This document shows, piece by piece, positions 1-11,561 of a stretch of 64,000 bases of DNA. The stretch's first letter is position 1. Each line of letters opens with the position of its first letter. Both the position numbers and the translations under genes were made by a program. Under the pieces are notes generated by a model, which was not told the DNA's origin, made no database searches, and saw only the letters and a list, made by a program, of their open reading frames with translations. Origin of the DNA: Chenopodium formosanum (Eukaryota; Streptophyta; Magnoliopsida; Caryophyllales; Amaranthaceae). The stretch lies in contig CM044877.1 in NCBI GenBank assembly GCA_024500155.1, positions 13,149,501 through 13,213,500 on the forward strand, in the 5' to 3' direction.

Positions 1-286
1 GCCATAACTTCCTCAATATTCATCGGAATTGGGCTTATAATATATCATTGGAAAGGTCTTTGCAAACTCCATCCAACTACACCACTATTGGACCCATATC
101 ATGGACCAAACAAACTTGATTTTCTGTTTTCTTAAAATAAAGTTTTCAAAAACAGAGAGAAGAGAAAGGAAAAAACTTTCCGCAACACTAGACTTTTCCA
201 CACTTTCATTTCATTCGATTATGATTTGACGCGAAAGGTACTCATCACTGGGTTTGGTTTTGGGGAGACACAAATGGGTGTCTACA
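1..286 (-). repeat. Partial LTR of an Ogre-like element, cut by the window edge
   Basis: The last 60 bases or so, with GGTTTGGTTTTGGGGAGAC followed by GGTGTCTACA, match the ends of the two Ogre-like LTRs at 21812-23425 and 50450-52058. Read on the minus strand this is an LTR beginning TGTAGACACC. The rest does not obviously align with those LTRs, so it is a diverged relative or another subfamily. Copia integrase codons begin directly at 287, which places the insertion junction at 286/287. ATCAT at 287-291 would be the TSD, but its partner lies outside the window. Confidence 0.6.
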
Positions 287-1590
287 ATCATGCACACTCA
301 CATCAACATTAATGTCATCCGGACAACCAAAAGGAAAAATTTCTTCCACAAATTTGACATCACGAGACACAAAAAATTCTTTGGTTTCAAGATCATACAA
401 ATGTCAACCCTTTTTCCCAAACGGATACCTCAAAAATACACACTTGCGACTCCGACTAGCAAACTTATTCCCCTTAGTCTTTTGATTATGAGCAAAACAC
501 AAGCAACCAAAAGTACGGATAGCATCGAAAGAAGGAGGTTTATTGAAAAGAATTTCGAATTGGGTTTTGTTTTGAAGAAGAGGTGTTGGGGTTCGGTTTA
601 TTAAGTGGGCGGCGGCCAAAACACATTCACCCCAAAAATAAATAGGCAATTTGACTTGAAATCTCAAAGCTCTCCCAACATTAAGAATATGTTTGTGTTT
701 TCACTCCACTCTACCATTCTGTTGAGGGGTTCCCACACATGAAGTTTGGAAAATAATTCCAGTAGCGACAAAAAAATCAATCAAGCAATTAAATTCGGTT
801 CCATTATCACTTTGAACGATTTTAATTGTTTGATTAAATTGCCTCTCAACCATAGCAACAAAAGCCATAAACATCTGAAAAACCTCTATTTTATCAATCA
901 ACAAATAAATCCATACAGCTATTGAATAATCATCAACAACAGTTAAAAAATAACGAGCCCCACATGACGAAACATGACGATATGGACCCCATAAATCACA
1001 ATGTACTTTCTCAAAAATTCTTGATGTTTTATTTTCACTCAAGGGGAATTTGTATCTAGGATGCTTAGCACGAAAACATACTTCACAACCTTTATCTAAA
1101 GTACTTTTATTGCTAATGTGCGGAAGTAACTTAACTATTTTCTCCGAAGGATGCCCCATTCTTCTATGCCAAAGCTCCAAATCTGAAGTTGCTTCAACCA
1201 CAGCCACACGTTGCACCACATCCGACTTGCCAAAGAAATAATATAGTCCATCTTGCCTAATTCCCATTCCAATCAGCTGCTTCAATCGGTCCTGTATAGC
1301 ACACATATATGAGTTAAATTGGACAACAACATTTAATTGATCACTCAATTGTGTAACAGAAATCAAATTGCAATTAAGATGTGGCGCAAAAGAACTCCAG
1401 AGATAGTTATTTGGTCGGATAATCTGACCGATCCCTCCAAAGTAGCAAGAACACTGTCACCATTCGGCAATCCAACGGGGCATTTAATATAACAAGTGTC
1501 AAATAACCAAGATTTATTGCCGGTAACATGATGAGTAGCTCCGGTATCTATAATCCAACAAGTATCATCAAATCCTAGTCCTAGTATCAC
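287..1590 (-). pseudogene. Ty1/copia pol fragment: protease, GAG-pre-integrase, integrase
   Basis: Read on the minus strand, the fragment starts with a copia aspartic protease motif, WIIDTGATHHVTG (catalytic DTGA codons at 1537-1548). A GAG-pre-integrase segment with the zinc-binding pattern follows (LWHRRMGHPS, then CEVC). The integrase core shows HCDLWGP, VVDDYS, QSDNGTEF and GTPQQNGRVE. The end of integrase follows (404-667), with codons continuing to 287. At least two frame changes split it. There is no gag upstream and no reverse transcriptase downstream. The 3' side is cut by the LTR at 1-286. It is a dead remnant from a copia lineage different from the SIRE elements in this window. Confidence 0.85.
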
Positions 1591-1828
1591 AAGATATCTT
1601 AGGATCTTAGGAAAATAACTAAAATTGAAAAGATATTATATGAAAATATTCTATCATATCAGAATAATATACTATTATATCTCAATAGTAACGTTCTTGA
1701 GATTGTACTATTCAGGCTTATGCCAAATCACTATCACCTTATAATTACAGTTAATATTGAGTTGGTCCAGATTAAAGCATGACAACATACTGGAAAAAAA
1801 TGACCATAGCATTAGCATAGGCCACGAC

Positions 1829-2738
1829 CAGGGGCAGGGCTACATGGGGGGCTGGCAGAGGCCCGACCCTTGTAGCTTAGCTCTGAGGTTTATAATTTTT
1901 TAACTCGGTCCTTGCAGATTTATTTGTATATGTATTATTAAGTGAAGACAAGTAATATATAAATAGTCTTATTTTAGTGGTAAAAATGTAAATCATGATG
2001 CATAGGTCACAAGATCAATTCTTCTAACTCTCCAATTTTGGTTGTTTTATTATCCCTTCTATAATCCCACTTTATTTCTTCTCGGTCTTTTAATTATGTT
2101 GTATAATTTGGCTGTTTTTTTTTTTTCTTTTATAATCCTATTTCTTTATTTTATTTCTTGTATAAGTTGTTAGATATATACTTTGTCTAAATCTGATTAA
2201 TTGATGACCATCATGACTTTTCCTTTAAAAATGATGTTTTGACTAGTGACATACATTTAGAAAAAAACATAACTTTCTAAAATCTAGATGTTGCATATTG
2301 CTAGTTTATGTTGTCTTTGTTTTTGTTAATTGTCAATGATTTAGAGTAGAGTTTGCCTTGATAAAATTTCGTGACATATATTCAAAAAAGCACATAACTT
2401 TCAATATTTTAAATATTGTATATTTTCAGTTTATGTTTTACCTTATTTTTATTATTAATTGTTACTAATTAAAAGTATTTTTGAACTTTTATTGAGAAGT
2501 GCGTACTTTATATTTGTCTTGTGGTTTGTCATAATGTTAAGGTATGTAGAATGATGAAATTTGTTTTTAAGGGTTTTTTTTTTATTTATTTATTTTTAAA
2601 ATGATGAACTTTGAACTTTTATTGAGAAGTGCGTACTTTATATTTATTTTTTAATTGTCGCTAACACGAAAGTATTTTAGCTCTCAAAAATACAATAACC
2701 TTGGTTCCGTTAGCTTTTAATTCCTTGTTGCGCCCTTG
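1829..2738. mobile_element. hAT-like non-autonomous element (candidate)
   Basis: The left end CAGGGGCAGGGC and right end GTTGCGCCCTTG are imperfect inverted ends of the common plant hAT type (CAGGG start). They are flanked by the 8-bp sequences GCCACGAC and ACCACAAC, which match at 6 of 8 positions, as an old hAT TSD would. The interior is AT-rich, has no coding capacity, and contains imperfect direct repeats. The boundaries are an inference from weak termini. Confidence 0.45.
2245..2645. repeat. Imperfect direct repeats inside the hAT-like element
   Basis: A 36-base segment containing TTGAACTTTTATTGAGAAGT occurs at 2480-2515 and again at 2610-2645. Just upstream, two blocks starting GTGACATA at about 2247 and 2372 share ACATAACTTTC and AGTTTATGTT in the same order. 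This looks like local duplication with a period of roughly 125-130 bp. Confidence 0.55.
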
Positions 2739-2827
2739 ACCACAACATGGTACTATGTGTGTCATGTAGTGGGCCAAAGTTGTGTAACACTTTGTTGAAA
2801 AAGAATGGCACATACACATATAAAACG

Positions 2828-3345
2828 TAGGGATGACAGTGGGTTGGGTTAAATGGGAGACTCACCCTATCCCTGCCCTAGTAGCTAGGGTAGGGATGCA
2901 TGACGGGTGATGGGGTAGGGATGAGTACAAAATGTGTACCCGCTATAGTTGATGGGGAAAATATGGATTTTATATCAGACCCACCCCATACCTGCCCCTC
3001 CCATACCCCAAACTTGATATTCCTTAAGGCCAATCCGTCTTAACCGTAAGAGTCCCAAATTTTTAACACATTTTGATGTAAATTTCATAAATGTGATACA
3101 ATACAACATCATGGCAGTGAGTTTGGGACAATTTTGGGGCGGGTATGGGGTGGGTATGAGGTGGATATAGATCGGATATCCAGGTGGTGGAGTGGGGATA
3201 ATTCTTATCTTATACCCAAAGGGGGGCAGTTATGGATATGGATATTGTACCCGCCATGGGTGGTGGGGCAGGGATGGGTAGAAGATTTTTAGGCGGGTAT
3301 GGGTATGGAGATATCATCATCCGACCCGCCACATTATCATCCCTA
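2828..3345. mobile_element. hAT-type MITE
   Basis: The terminal inverted repeats are TAGGGATGAC at the left and ATCATCCCTA at the right. The flanking 8-bp sequences are ATAAAACG (2820-2827) and ATAAAATG (3346-3353), a hAT-length TSD with one mismatch. The 518-bp interior has no ORF and is full of GGGTATGGG, GGGGTAGGG and ACCCGC words, typical of a widespread plant hAT MITE type. It was presumably mobilised in trans. Confidence 0.8.
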
Positions 3346-3353
3346 ATAAAATG

Positions 3354-4473
3354 ACTAGACACGATGTACAATAAATTAATAACATATGATAAAATAGCTA
3401 AATTTAGCATAATTTCATTAACATAACTTAAACAAAACACAACACAACATACAAATAGAAATAGAATAGACAAAAAATACATAACTTTTACAATCAAAAT
3501 CATAATTATTTTGCATATCGAGCATAGCTCACACTCCACCACTTTAAATTTGACTGGAGCAGTGATTTTCGATGATTTTGCATCTTTCCAAGTAGAGATC
3601 TTCACAATTTGTGTTAATGCTTTAATTGTAGAGTTGATGACGAATCCTAAACACATATAGAGATTCTCAAAACTTAGAAGGAATTTTTAAAATGTTGGTT
3701 AAATTATAATTATATATGTGTATATACTTATTTAGAGACAATTTTTTTTTTTAAATGTGCCATCATGCAAGCGTGACATTGTGACAATTGACAAGATAAA
3801 TTTATATACAATAAATTGTGGTGTTCACAAATGCGAACCCCATGAGTTCACCGGGGTGGATAAATTGTGTGGATATGTGGTAATAACAAATAGTACGAAC
3901 AACATAAGTATGGACAATAAAATGCGTAATCATGACAATTAAGGCGTTACATCTTATATTTATGGACAATAAATTGTGTCATAATAACGAATTTATTGAC
4001 AATTATCATAGTTACCTTAAGTTAATCATTGGTAATAATACGAAGTATGATGGTATTAAGAGAGATGATATACATAAAACTAATCATTGTATGTTTTCTT
4101 TACATACAATACCATTAGAAATTTGATCAATCAACAAAAAAAAAGGATGGTTCTAATCATTAGAAACAAGTAGGATGGTTCTAGCGTAGTGGTCGACTAC
4201 GAACGACTACGGATGACTATGGTCGACTAAAATAATAGACTAAATTTGAACCATTAATATTTTTTATTGCTTAATCTTAGCCTTTGAATATATTGTTAAA
4301 AAAACTTTAAAAATCAAAGTTACATATCAATTAAGTCAGCGACCAGTCAGCGCCCAGTCAGCAAAGGGCTGTTTGATTCATTAATTTTTGAGTGTGATTT
4401 TTTTCCATGTAATCCAAGTTATAATATTATAATATATAAATAATCATTCAAAGTTATAAAATTGAAGAACTTT
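3354..4473. other. AT-rich non-coding stretch, no gene seen
   Basis: Both strands have only short open frames, with no recognisable motif. The words GACAATAAATTGTG and GGATAAATTGTGTGG recur between 3790 and 3980, and GTCGACTA/GACTACG words occur at 4187-4230. I see no inverted ends or TSDs that would define an element. This may be the sequence into which SIRE-A inserted. Confidence 0.5.
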
Positions 4474-5803
4474 TGAAGCTTAAAGGTTTTGATGAAGATG
4501 AACTTAAACTTAAGAAAACTTCGAACTAATAAAGGGTTTTTCTAAGTGTATGACTAGATCAGGTGAATTGAACCTCAAAGGTGGAAGAGTAGCCTAATCT
4601 AAGAAGACATGAAGAGATTTCGTGGAAAGGTTAAACAAGGTAGAGGAAGAGTTCCCTAACAGGAACTTAGTTCTCTAACAAGAACTATCTAAGTTCCTTA
4701 ACAAAAACTTGAAGACAACAAGTTAAGGTGTTGACTAGGTCTGCGTTGAAGACAACAGGTTCTGGAGGAACTTGGCCTACAAAGTTCCAGTTTCAAACTG
4801 GTGTATAAGTGACAGCATGAACTTAGTCTTGGTTTGCGTGAAGCCCAAGCATCCTATGTTTACAGAATATTGGCGCAGTAGATTTATATAGTTAAGTTTT
4901 ATCTTTTAGATTTTCTGTATATATTATAAGTATGCTTAATGCGTGAAATCTATTAGAAGCGTGAAAAAGAGCTTGGCAAATTTAATTAAATAGGAAAGTT
5001 TAGAAAAAGATAAGTTTTTAAGAAAAAGATTTTCTAACAAGATTTGCTTCTTAAAAACTGATTATCAAAAGATATTATTCGAATAATAATCTATCTTTAA
5101 TAAGTTTTCCAAAAAGATTTTCTTTAAATTAAAATAGATTTACTTAAAATCGTGAATTAAGGTTTTGTTAATTTAACATGTTTATCTTTTTGAAAACCCT
5201 ATTTGCTATACGAGCTAGCCTTGTATAAATAGTAGAAAACTCAGTTCTTGGTTTTCTGTGAGTCTATGCGTGAAGAATTGAATTGCACTTAATTGTGTAA
5301 GTTTTCCAAGCTTATAAACTTTGTCATATTAGTTTCGGGTTTCATTTGTGGCTTAGCTTTCATATACTAGGAGTCATATATATATTTTGTATTGGTTGGG
5401 TTATTGGGTGAGTGTATGAAATTTACTTTGCATACAGTTGTGTAGGCTTCTATTGTGATGCCAAGAGTTAGTACTTAGAGAGTACGAGTGAATCTTAGTT
5501 TGGGACTTAGATTGGGTAGGATAGGGTCGTACTATGTAGCAAGTTCAGTGTGGAACTTGTGAATATAGGTCTGTTTATTATAGGTTGTAACTTGTGTGTT
5601 TGCCCTATTATAGTGAAGTGGTTTGGTTTTGGAAATCCCTTTGAAGGGTCGAGGTTTTACTTCCAGTTAGGCCCTATAAGGTTTTCTCGTAAAATCTATG
5701 TGCATTGCAGGTTCCTTTACATTCTGTTTTATATTCCGCAAAAGTAGTCACTAGGAACTCACTTACAATTCACTCTCTCTTTTAGTGTTCATCTCAACTA
5801 ACA
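4474..5803 (+). repeat. 5' LTR of SIRE-A (left edge uncertain)
   Basis: The right end is set by the terminal AACA at 5800-5803 followed at once by a primer-binding site. The left end is an estimate: TTTTGATGAAGATGA at about 4487 resembles TTTTGATGATAACA near the start of the SIRE-B LTR, and a TG lies 13 bases before it. No second LTR copy is in the window for confirmation. A TATA box lies at 5224. Confidence 0.55.
5224..5231 (+). promoter_or_regulatory. TATA box of the SIRE-A LTR
   Basis: TATAAATA in the context CCTTGTATAAATAGTAG, about 580 bp before the LTR end. It is in the correct orientation to start a plus-strand transcript through gag. Confidence 0.55.
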
Positions 5804-5817
5804 ATTGGTTTAAGAGC
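5804..5817 (+). other. Primer-binding site of SIRE-A (initiator tRNA-Met type, degenerate)
   Basis: ATTGGTTTAAGAGC directly follows the LTR. It matches the copia consensus TGGTATCAGAGC except for two or three bases. Reverse transcription would be primed here by initiator tRNA-Met. Confidence 0.65.
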
Positions 5818-5869
5818 AAGGTTCTCACGTGCAAGCAAATAGCTTTGTTGAGTAAGTTCTTAAGGAGAG

Positions 5870-6090
5870 ATGAATTACAAGGAGAAACTTGAAGAAGGGC
5901 ACTTTACCCAACGTCCACCTATGTTTAATGGTAAGTTTTATACATACTGGAAAAATAGGATGGTGATCTTCATCAAGGATGAAAATTACTAGGTATGGCG
6001 TGTAATTAATTCTGGTGATTTTGAAGTAACCGCAACCAATGAGAAAAACGAGGTAGTTCCTAAACTTATTTCTGATTATGATAAGGAAGA
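5870..6090 (+). pseudogene. SIRE-A gag, N-terminal part
   Basis: The reading frame opens with MNYKEKLEEGHFTQRPPMF, which parallels the start of SIRE-B gag (MNTHEKLEEGYSTQRPPMF). The gag protein would form the virus-like particle. One in-frame stop (TAG) replaces a codon in ENY*VWRVI, probably a former Trp. After KEDV the frame is cut at 6090 by SIRE-B and resumes at 16096. The 5-bp GAAGA at 6086-6090 is repeated at 16091-16095. Confidence 0.8.
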
Positions 6091-7227
6091 TGTTTCTTTA
6101 CAAGAATACTACAAGAGGGGGGGGGGGGTGAATTGTAGTTTAAGAGAATTGAGCTAACTTTTTGCGGAATTGAAAAATACTAAGCTACAAGAACTCAAAG
6201 TGAACACATAGAGATTTTACATGGAAAACCTCTTGGCCCTAACAAGAGGAAAAACCACGACCACTTGGAATTTCAGGAAAGATTCTTCACTATAACAGGG
6301 CAAACAACCTATTACAAGCTAAAGAATCAATCTTCAAGTTCCTCTATGAACTTGAAGTTCCCAGTAGCAAGTCCCACTACTTGCTACTCTTCTCTTCTCT
6401 ATTCTCTTTTCTCTCTTTCTCTTCTAACTTCTCTTAGAGTTCACTCAAACTCCCAATTCCCAAATTACAACTCAATAATAGACTCTAGTGAAAGTAATGA
6501 AGAAAAACACTTAAGTGGAATGCGACTCTTGACTCGTTTATGAATAAGAAAGAAAGATAAAAGTATTTTAGCAAGGTGAAGTTATCCAGAAAATAACTTC
6601 AATATTTTTAGGAAAATATTGCTTGGAGAAAACGCCACACTTTCCACTACTCACACCACCACTGCTGCATATCAACGCCACTGCTCTACACCACTTCCAA
6701 AACTTTTAATCATGTCCTAAAAATCAGGGCACGTTGAGCCTTAAGGAAGTAGCACGTTCGTGAGTGGGGAAGACTGAATCAACAGTTAGTTGCGCAAGCT
6801 TAGGAAGTTGGTTTTGCAAATATCTTTTTTTCGAAAATAAATTATCAGCTTAAAAGATAAAATCACAAAAGATTTTCTTAAACAAACTATCCTATTTTTT
6901 AGCAAGTAAATACTTATCCTTTTTTCAAACGCATTCCACTTAGCATCAATCCTAATTACTTTTCACTTACATAAAATCTAAAATAGAAAAATACTTCAGA
7001 CTTTATGCTTCTCTAAGAAGTCTCTGCTTTGAGTCTTCTTTCCTTAGCTTCTGCACCGAAGCTCTAGTTCCTTCACAGGAACTCTTTAGCTGATCTCTTT
7101 GACTTTTAGCTCCTTGTGTTCCTTTGCCTTGAGTAATTCCTGTAACTTAGAAACAGACTACAAGACTCACAAAATATATTAGTCCACTTGTTTGACTTGT
7201 TTTATCATCAAAACATCAAGGGCAACA
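6091..7227 (-). repeat. 3' LTR of SIRE-B
   Basis: On the plus strand it runs from TGTTTCTTTACAAG to GGGCAACA and matches 14960-16090 along its whole length, with scattered substitutions. A G-run at 6117-6128 is longer here than in the partner LTR. The TATA-like site seen in the 5' LTR is changed here (TATTTTTAGG instead of TATTTATAGG). Confidence 0.92.
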
Positions 7228-7243
7228 ATATTCCCCCTTTTTT
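7228..7243 (-). other. Polypurine tract of SIRE-B
   Basis: On the minus strand, AAAAAAGGGGGAATAT lies directly upstream of the 3' LTR. This is the expected position and composition for the plus-strand DNA primer. Confidence 0.75.
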
Positions 7244-7740
7244 ATGATGATAAACAAGGCAAACATATTAGAGCAAAAAATAAGCTAAGAGATCAAATAA
7301 ACTACTGTAAAACAAAATGAAAAAGAATTTTGAAACAAGTTTTATACCTTACTGAGAAGCAGAGAGACACAAAACTTTGAGGCAGAGATGGATGATAAGT
7401 GTGTAAGTAGTTTGCCAAGTATACTTTCCCCTTTTGGCATTATCAAAAATATAATGTATATAGCAAATTATCTCAGGAACAACACCATAACATGGTCTAA
7501 TTATAAGGCAGATTTCATATAAGCACTTTCAATGTAGAGAATATGCACAAAATATTGATAAAACATTTATCAAAAACCAATGAAAACATTGGCCAAAAGT
7601 GCATCAAATCCACTAGTTTAAAGAAAATAGCAAATAATCCCTGTTTAAGTTACAGACCCAAAAGAAAATATTGTTCAGTAATAGCAAAATAAAAAAAGAA
7701 ACATCATCATCATAATTGGCTGGAGGGATAGGAAACAAGA
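7244..7740 (-). other. Non-coding spacer of SIRE-B between extra ORF and polypurine tract
   Basis: AT-rich 3' untranslated sequence. No ORF, inverted repeat or tandem repeat stands out. Confidence 0.5.
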
Positions 7741-9354
7741 TCAGACTTCCTCTGCAGTTAGATCATCAAGCTTTCCTGTAATCTTCTCCACAACCTGCTT
7801 CATTGCTTCATCTCTGGCTTGAGCAACCTGGAGAAGTAGTAACTTTGCATCAGCATTACAGCCAGACACTGCTCTTTCTAGAGCATCCACCCTGCCTGTG
7901 TTGCTCTTAAGTTCTGAGATGACATCTTTGAGCACATCCTTCAGTTCCTGCAGCTCAATTAAAACTGCTTCATTGAGCATAGCTGGAGAATTGATTTCTG
8001 TAAACCCTGTTTCCTTTGGTGCAGACTTAGGAGACACAAGAGGAGTATGAACTTGAGCTTCTTTTCCAGCGTCCTGTTCCCCTAGATCAATGAGAACAAG
8101 CTCAAGCTCTTTTTCTTTCTTCTTTGACAGTCTCAGACTCTTCCTCTTTCTTCCCCCTGTCTCCAATACATCCTCCTCCTGAACTTCAGCCTCTAACCCT
8201 TTCTCTCTCTCTCTCTTTTTCTCCTTTGGCTTTCCACTTTCAACACCTTTTGCTCCAAGTGCTTCCCCCTCAACTTTTGTCTTCTCTTCTTCTTCTGAAA
8301 CTGCAAGCAACACCTCTAAATATCCACAAACCACATGCAGACCTCTTTTCTCAAGAAATGTTTTCTGAACATACTGGTTGTTTTGTAAGAGCAAGGGTTC
8401 ACAACCAGTGAGGTCAATTTTAAAGCTTTCAAAGATGGTGGTGAGGAGATTACCATACCCAATTTTCCAGTTTCTGGGTACGCAATGGGCTAGGTGCTGA
8501 ATCATGATAGAAGGGAAGTTGATTTGGATTTTTTGTTTAAGGCAATACATGAAGATATAGTCAAGCTTGTTGGCTGAATCTCTTTTTTGGGTTCTTGGAA
8601 CAATGTCATTGTGTACAATTTCAAACAGCAATTTTTAGAGAGGGTTAAAGTTGTTGTGATTGACATAGGTGGCTTTAGGGTTTCCTTGGAAATGTTCAAC
8701 AATTGACTCAATTGAGATGTTAGGAAGAGGTTTCTGCACAGAACCTTTGAAATACAACTCATAACCAGGATTAGGAACTTCAAATAACTCCCTTAAATAC
8801 TCTGCATCAAACTCAATCGATTTTCCTAACACTTTGCATGTAATTTTTCCTTTTTCACAGGAAAAAGATGCATGAAAGTCTTTCAAGGCAGCAGCATACA
8901 AAGGCTTATTACAGCATTTACTCAACAGATAAGTCCAATTTTGAAATTCAATTAACTTTAGAAATTCATTGAACTTACTCGCTTTACACCATGGAAGGTT
9001 TAGGCTCAAACCAGATACGAAGTGAGTAACATTGTGCTCAAGTCGCTTGATCGCTGCTGTCTTATGCTTGTAGGAAACCCCCAATTCCTCGATCTCTTCT
9101 TCTTTGTGCTGCTGAGCTGGTTCCTCTTCCATTTTTGCAGAATTTGGTGATGGAGGATATTCAAAAAGAAGTTGGTGGAGAGTTTCTGAGGTTTTATCTG
9201 TGGTAATTTCTTGGATTTTGACAGCAGAGGCTTGTTTTGTTTCTAGGGTTTGGTTTTTTGGTGAGATGTCCATGGGTGAGTATGAATGAGGCTCTTTGTA
9301 AGAGAGAAGTATAATTGATTTGAGTGGTGTAAATCTCTCTGAACTTTCCATCAC
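7741..9354 (-). pseudogene. SIRE-B extra (env-like position) ORF with Transposase_32-like domain
   Basis: On the minus strand, 239 codons (9354-8638), one TAA at 8635-8637, and about 297 further codons in the same frame to 7741. The first half contains FHASFSCEKGKITC, LGKSIEFDAEYLRELFEVP and PGYELYF, which resemble the Pfam family called putative plant transposon protein (Transposase_32). After the stop, NKLDYIFMYCLKQKIQINFP and GYGNLLTTIFESF continue it. The C-terminal half is very charged (EEEEK, KKREREKGLE, GGRKRKSLRLSKKKEKELEL) and ends in a probable coiled coil. SIRE elements are known to carry an ORF here, often called env-like; I see no signal peptide or membrane segment, so an envelope role is not supported. 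Confidence 0.75.
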
Positions 9355-9885
9355 CTTTTATATTGGAGTAATTGTGAGGTGTCGCTTCAGGGTATAGGTT
9401 TAAGTGAGGTGAATTATGATGATGCATCACTTGCATTTATAGCCTTGGGTAAATGAAAAGATAATTCTAGAAGATGAAATGTATTTTGCATGTAAAGGGA
9501 TTAATTCAACAAAAGAAGATGAATATTGAATGTATCCATTTGATAAACTGTGTTTGATAAAATAAAATAAAATAAGAAAATTTAAAGAAAATTATCAAAA
9601 ATAATTAAATTTGTTGAATGGATAAACTTGTGAATATACAAATTAATGCACAGAACAAGTCAACATAGCTCATGCCATTAGTCAAGGATTTCAAGAATTA
9701 TCATTTTTATGCACAACTTTGAACATATATGCTTAAATCACCTGCCATATCTATGTCCATAAACATATCATTTTTGTGTGAGATAAAATGTACATCAGTT
9801 TGGAGATTTTATATGAGGGAACATCAAGGCTTTTTCCTTAACACAACTTAATCATTCCAAGCTCTATCCTCATCATCTCATGTCT
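9355..9885 (-). other. SIRE-B spacer between pol end and the extra ORF
   Basis: Non-coding and AT-rich. It would contain the leader or splice acceptor for expressing the downstream ORF. I cannot assign either. Confidence 0.45.
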
Positions 9886-11461
9886 TTATCTTTTTAAAGG
9901 CTTAGTCAAAATGTCAGCAATTAGGTTAGTCGTTTCACAAAATTCTAATTTTATTAAGCCTTTCTTAGCATTATCCTTTAGGAAGTGATGTCTAATATGA
10001 ATATGCTTAACACGAGAGTGATTTACTGGATCTTTAGATATACAGATTGCACTTGTGTTATCACAGAAAATGGGAATGCAATCGAATTTCATACCAAAAT
10101 CTCTGAGTTATTGTTTTATCCACAACACTTGAGAGAAGCAAGCAGCAGCAGCTACATATTCTGCTTCAGCATGCTTCAGCAGTAGATAAAGCTACAATGT
10201 TCTGTTTCTTAGAACCCCATGAGACTAAGCATGGCCCTAGGAACTGGACCATGCCTGATGTATTTTTTCGATTGACTAAATCTCCTGCAAAATCTGCATC
10301 TGTAAAACCTTTTAGTTCAAAGGAATCACTTCTAGGATAAAAGATACACAACTCATCAGTTCCTTTCAAGTATCTAAGTATTCTCTTTACAACAGTTAAG
10401 TGAGATTCCTTAGGATTCGACTAAAACTTGGCACATAATCCAACACTGAATGCAATGTCAGGTCTACTAGCATTTAAGTACAATAAGGAACCTATCATAC
10501 CTCTGTACATCTTTTGACCCACACTAGTTCCTGTTGGATCATCATCCAGTCTTGTGCCTGTTCCCATGGGTGTGTGATTAGTTTTTGCTTAATCAAGGTT
10601 GTACCTTTTCAGTAGTTCCTTGATATACTTTTGCTGATGAATTGAAATTCCTTTCTCTGTTTGCTTAATTTGTAGACCAAGGAAGAAGTTCAATTCTCCC
10701 ATCATGCTCATCTCAAATTCACCACTCATAAGATCAGCGAAGTACTTGCACAAGACATCGTTAGTTGCACCAAATATAATATCATCCACATAGATTTGCA
10801 CAACTAAAAGATCAGTTCCTTTTGATTTCAAAAACAAAGTTTTGTCAACTTTTCCTCTCTTAAAACCATTTTACAAAAGGAACTTTGAGAGCCTTTCATA
10901 CCAAGCTCTTGGGGCTTGCTTAAGACCATAAAGGGCTTTGTCAAGCTTAAACACATGATTAGGAAATTTTGGATTCAAAACCAGGAGGTTGTTCTACATA
11001 TACATCTTCCATCAAGTAACCATTTAGAAAAGCACATTTCACATCCATTTGGTAAAGTTTAAAACCCATGTAAGAAGCAAAAGCAATAAGTATTCTAATA
11101 GCTTCTAACCTAGCTACAGGAGCAAAGGTTTCTTCGAAATCAATACCTTCCTGTTGATTGTAGCCTTTTACAACTAAACGAGCTTTATTCCTCACGATAG
11201 TTCCATATTCATCTAGCTTGTTCTTGAATACCCATTTGAGACCAATTACCTTCTTCTCTTTGGGTTTGAATTCAAGATGCCAGACCTTGTTCCTTTTAAA
11301 TTCGTTCAGTTCCTCTTGCATGGCTACAATCCAATCAGCATCTTCTAAGGCTTCCTGATGATTTTGAGGTTCCAGAATGGAGAGAAATGCATTGAATGCA
11401 CAGAAGTTCCTCATTTGTGAACTGGTCTAAGTTCTATATCACTTATTATTAGATCAGTGGG
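9886..11461 (-). pseudogene. SIRE-B reverse transcriptase and RNase H
   Basis: Copia reverse transcriptase (RVT_2) reads WIVAMQEELNEFKRNKVW, GLKWVFKNK, ARLVVKGYNQQEGIDF, ETFAPVARLEAIR and QMDVKCAFLNGYL. The catalytic YVDDI lies at 10778-10792. RNase H follows with ELKGFTDADFAGD, ALSTAE, FCDNTSAI and the typical end HIRHHFLKDNA to ADILTKPLK. The polymerase copies element RNA into DNA and RNase H removes the template. The frame is broken near 10870 (stop after FLL) and in the RNase H part, so no full-length enzyme is encoded. Confidence 0.88.
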
Positions 11462-11561
11462 ATGAGATCCTTGATATTTGAAGGGTTTAGGTTGGAATTC
11501 TCTTGCCGGGACTCCAATTTGTGGCGTTTCCTGTTCTACATTTCTATCTTCTTCTTCAGCT

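Noticed and set aside
1829..2738. LTR or TRIM interpretation of the 1829-2738 block
   Set aside because: There are no matching direct terminal repeats, primer site or polypurine tract. Inverted CAGGG-type ends with an 8-bp flanking repeat fit hAT better, though weakly.
7741..9354. Retroviral envelope gene in SIRE-B
   Set aside because: The position fits the env-like label, but no signal peptide, transmembrane segment or cleavage site is visible, and the protein resembles a plant transposon-protein family.
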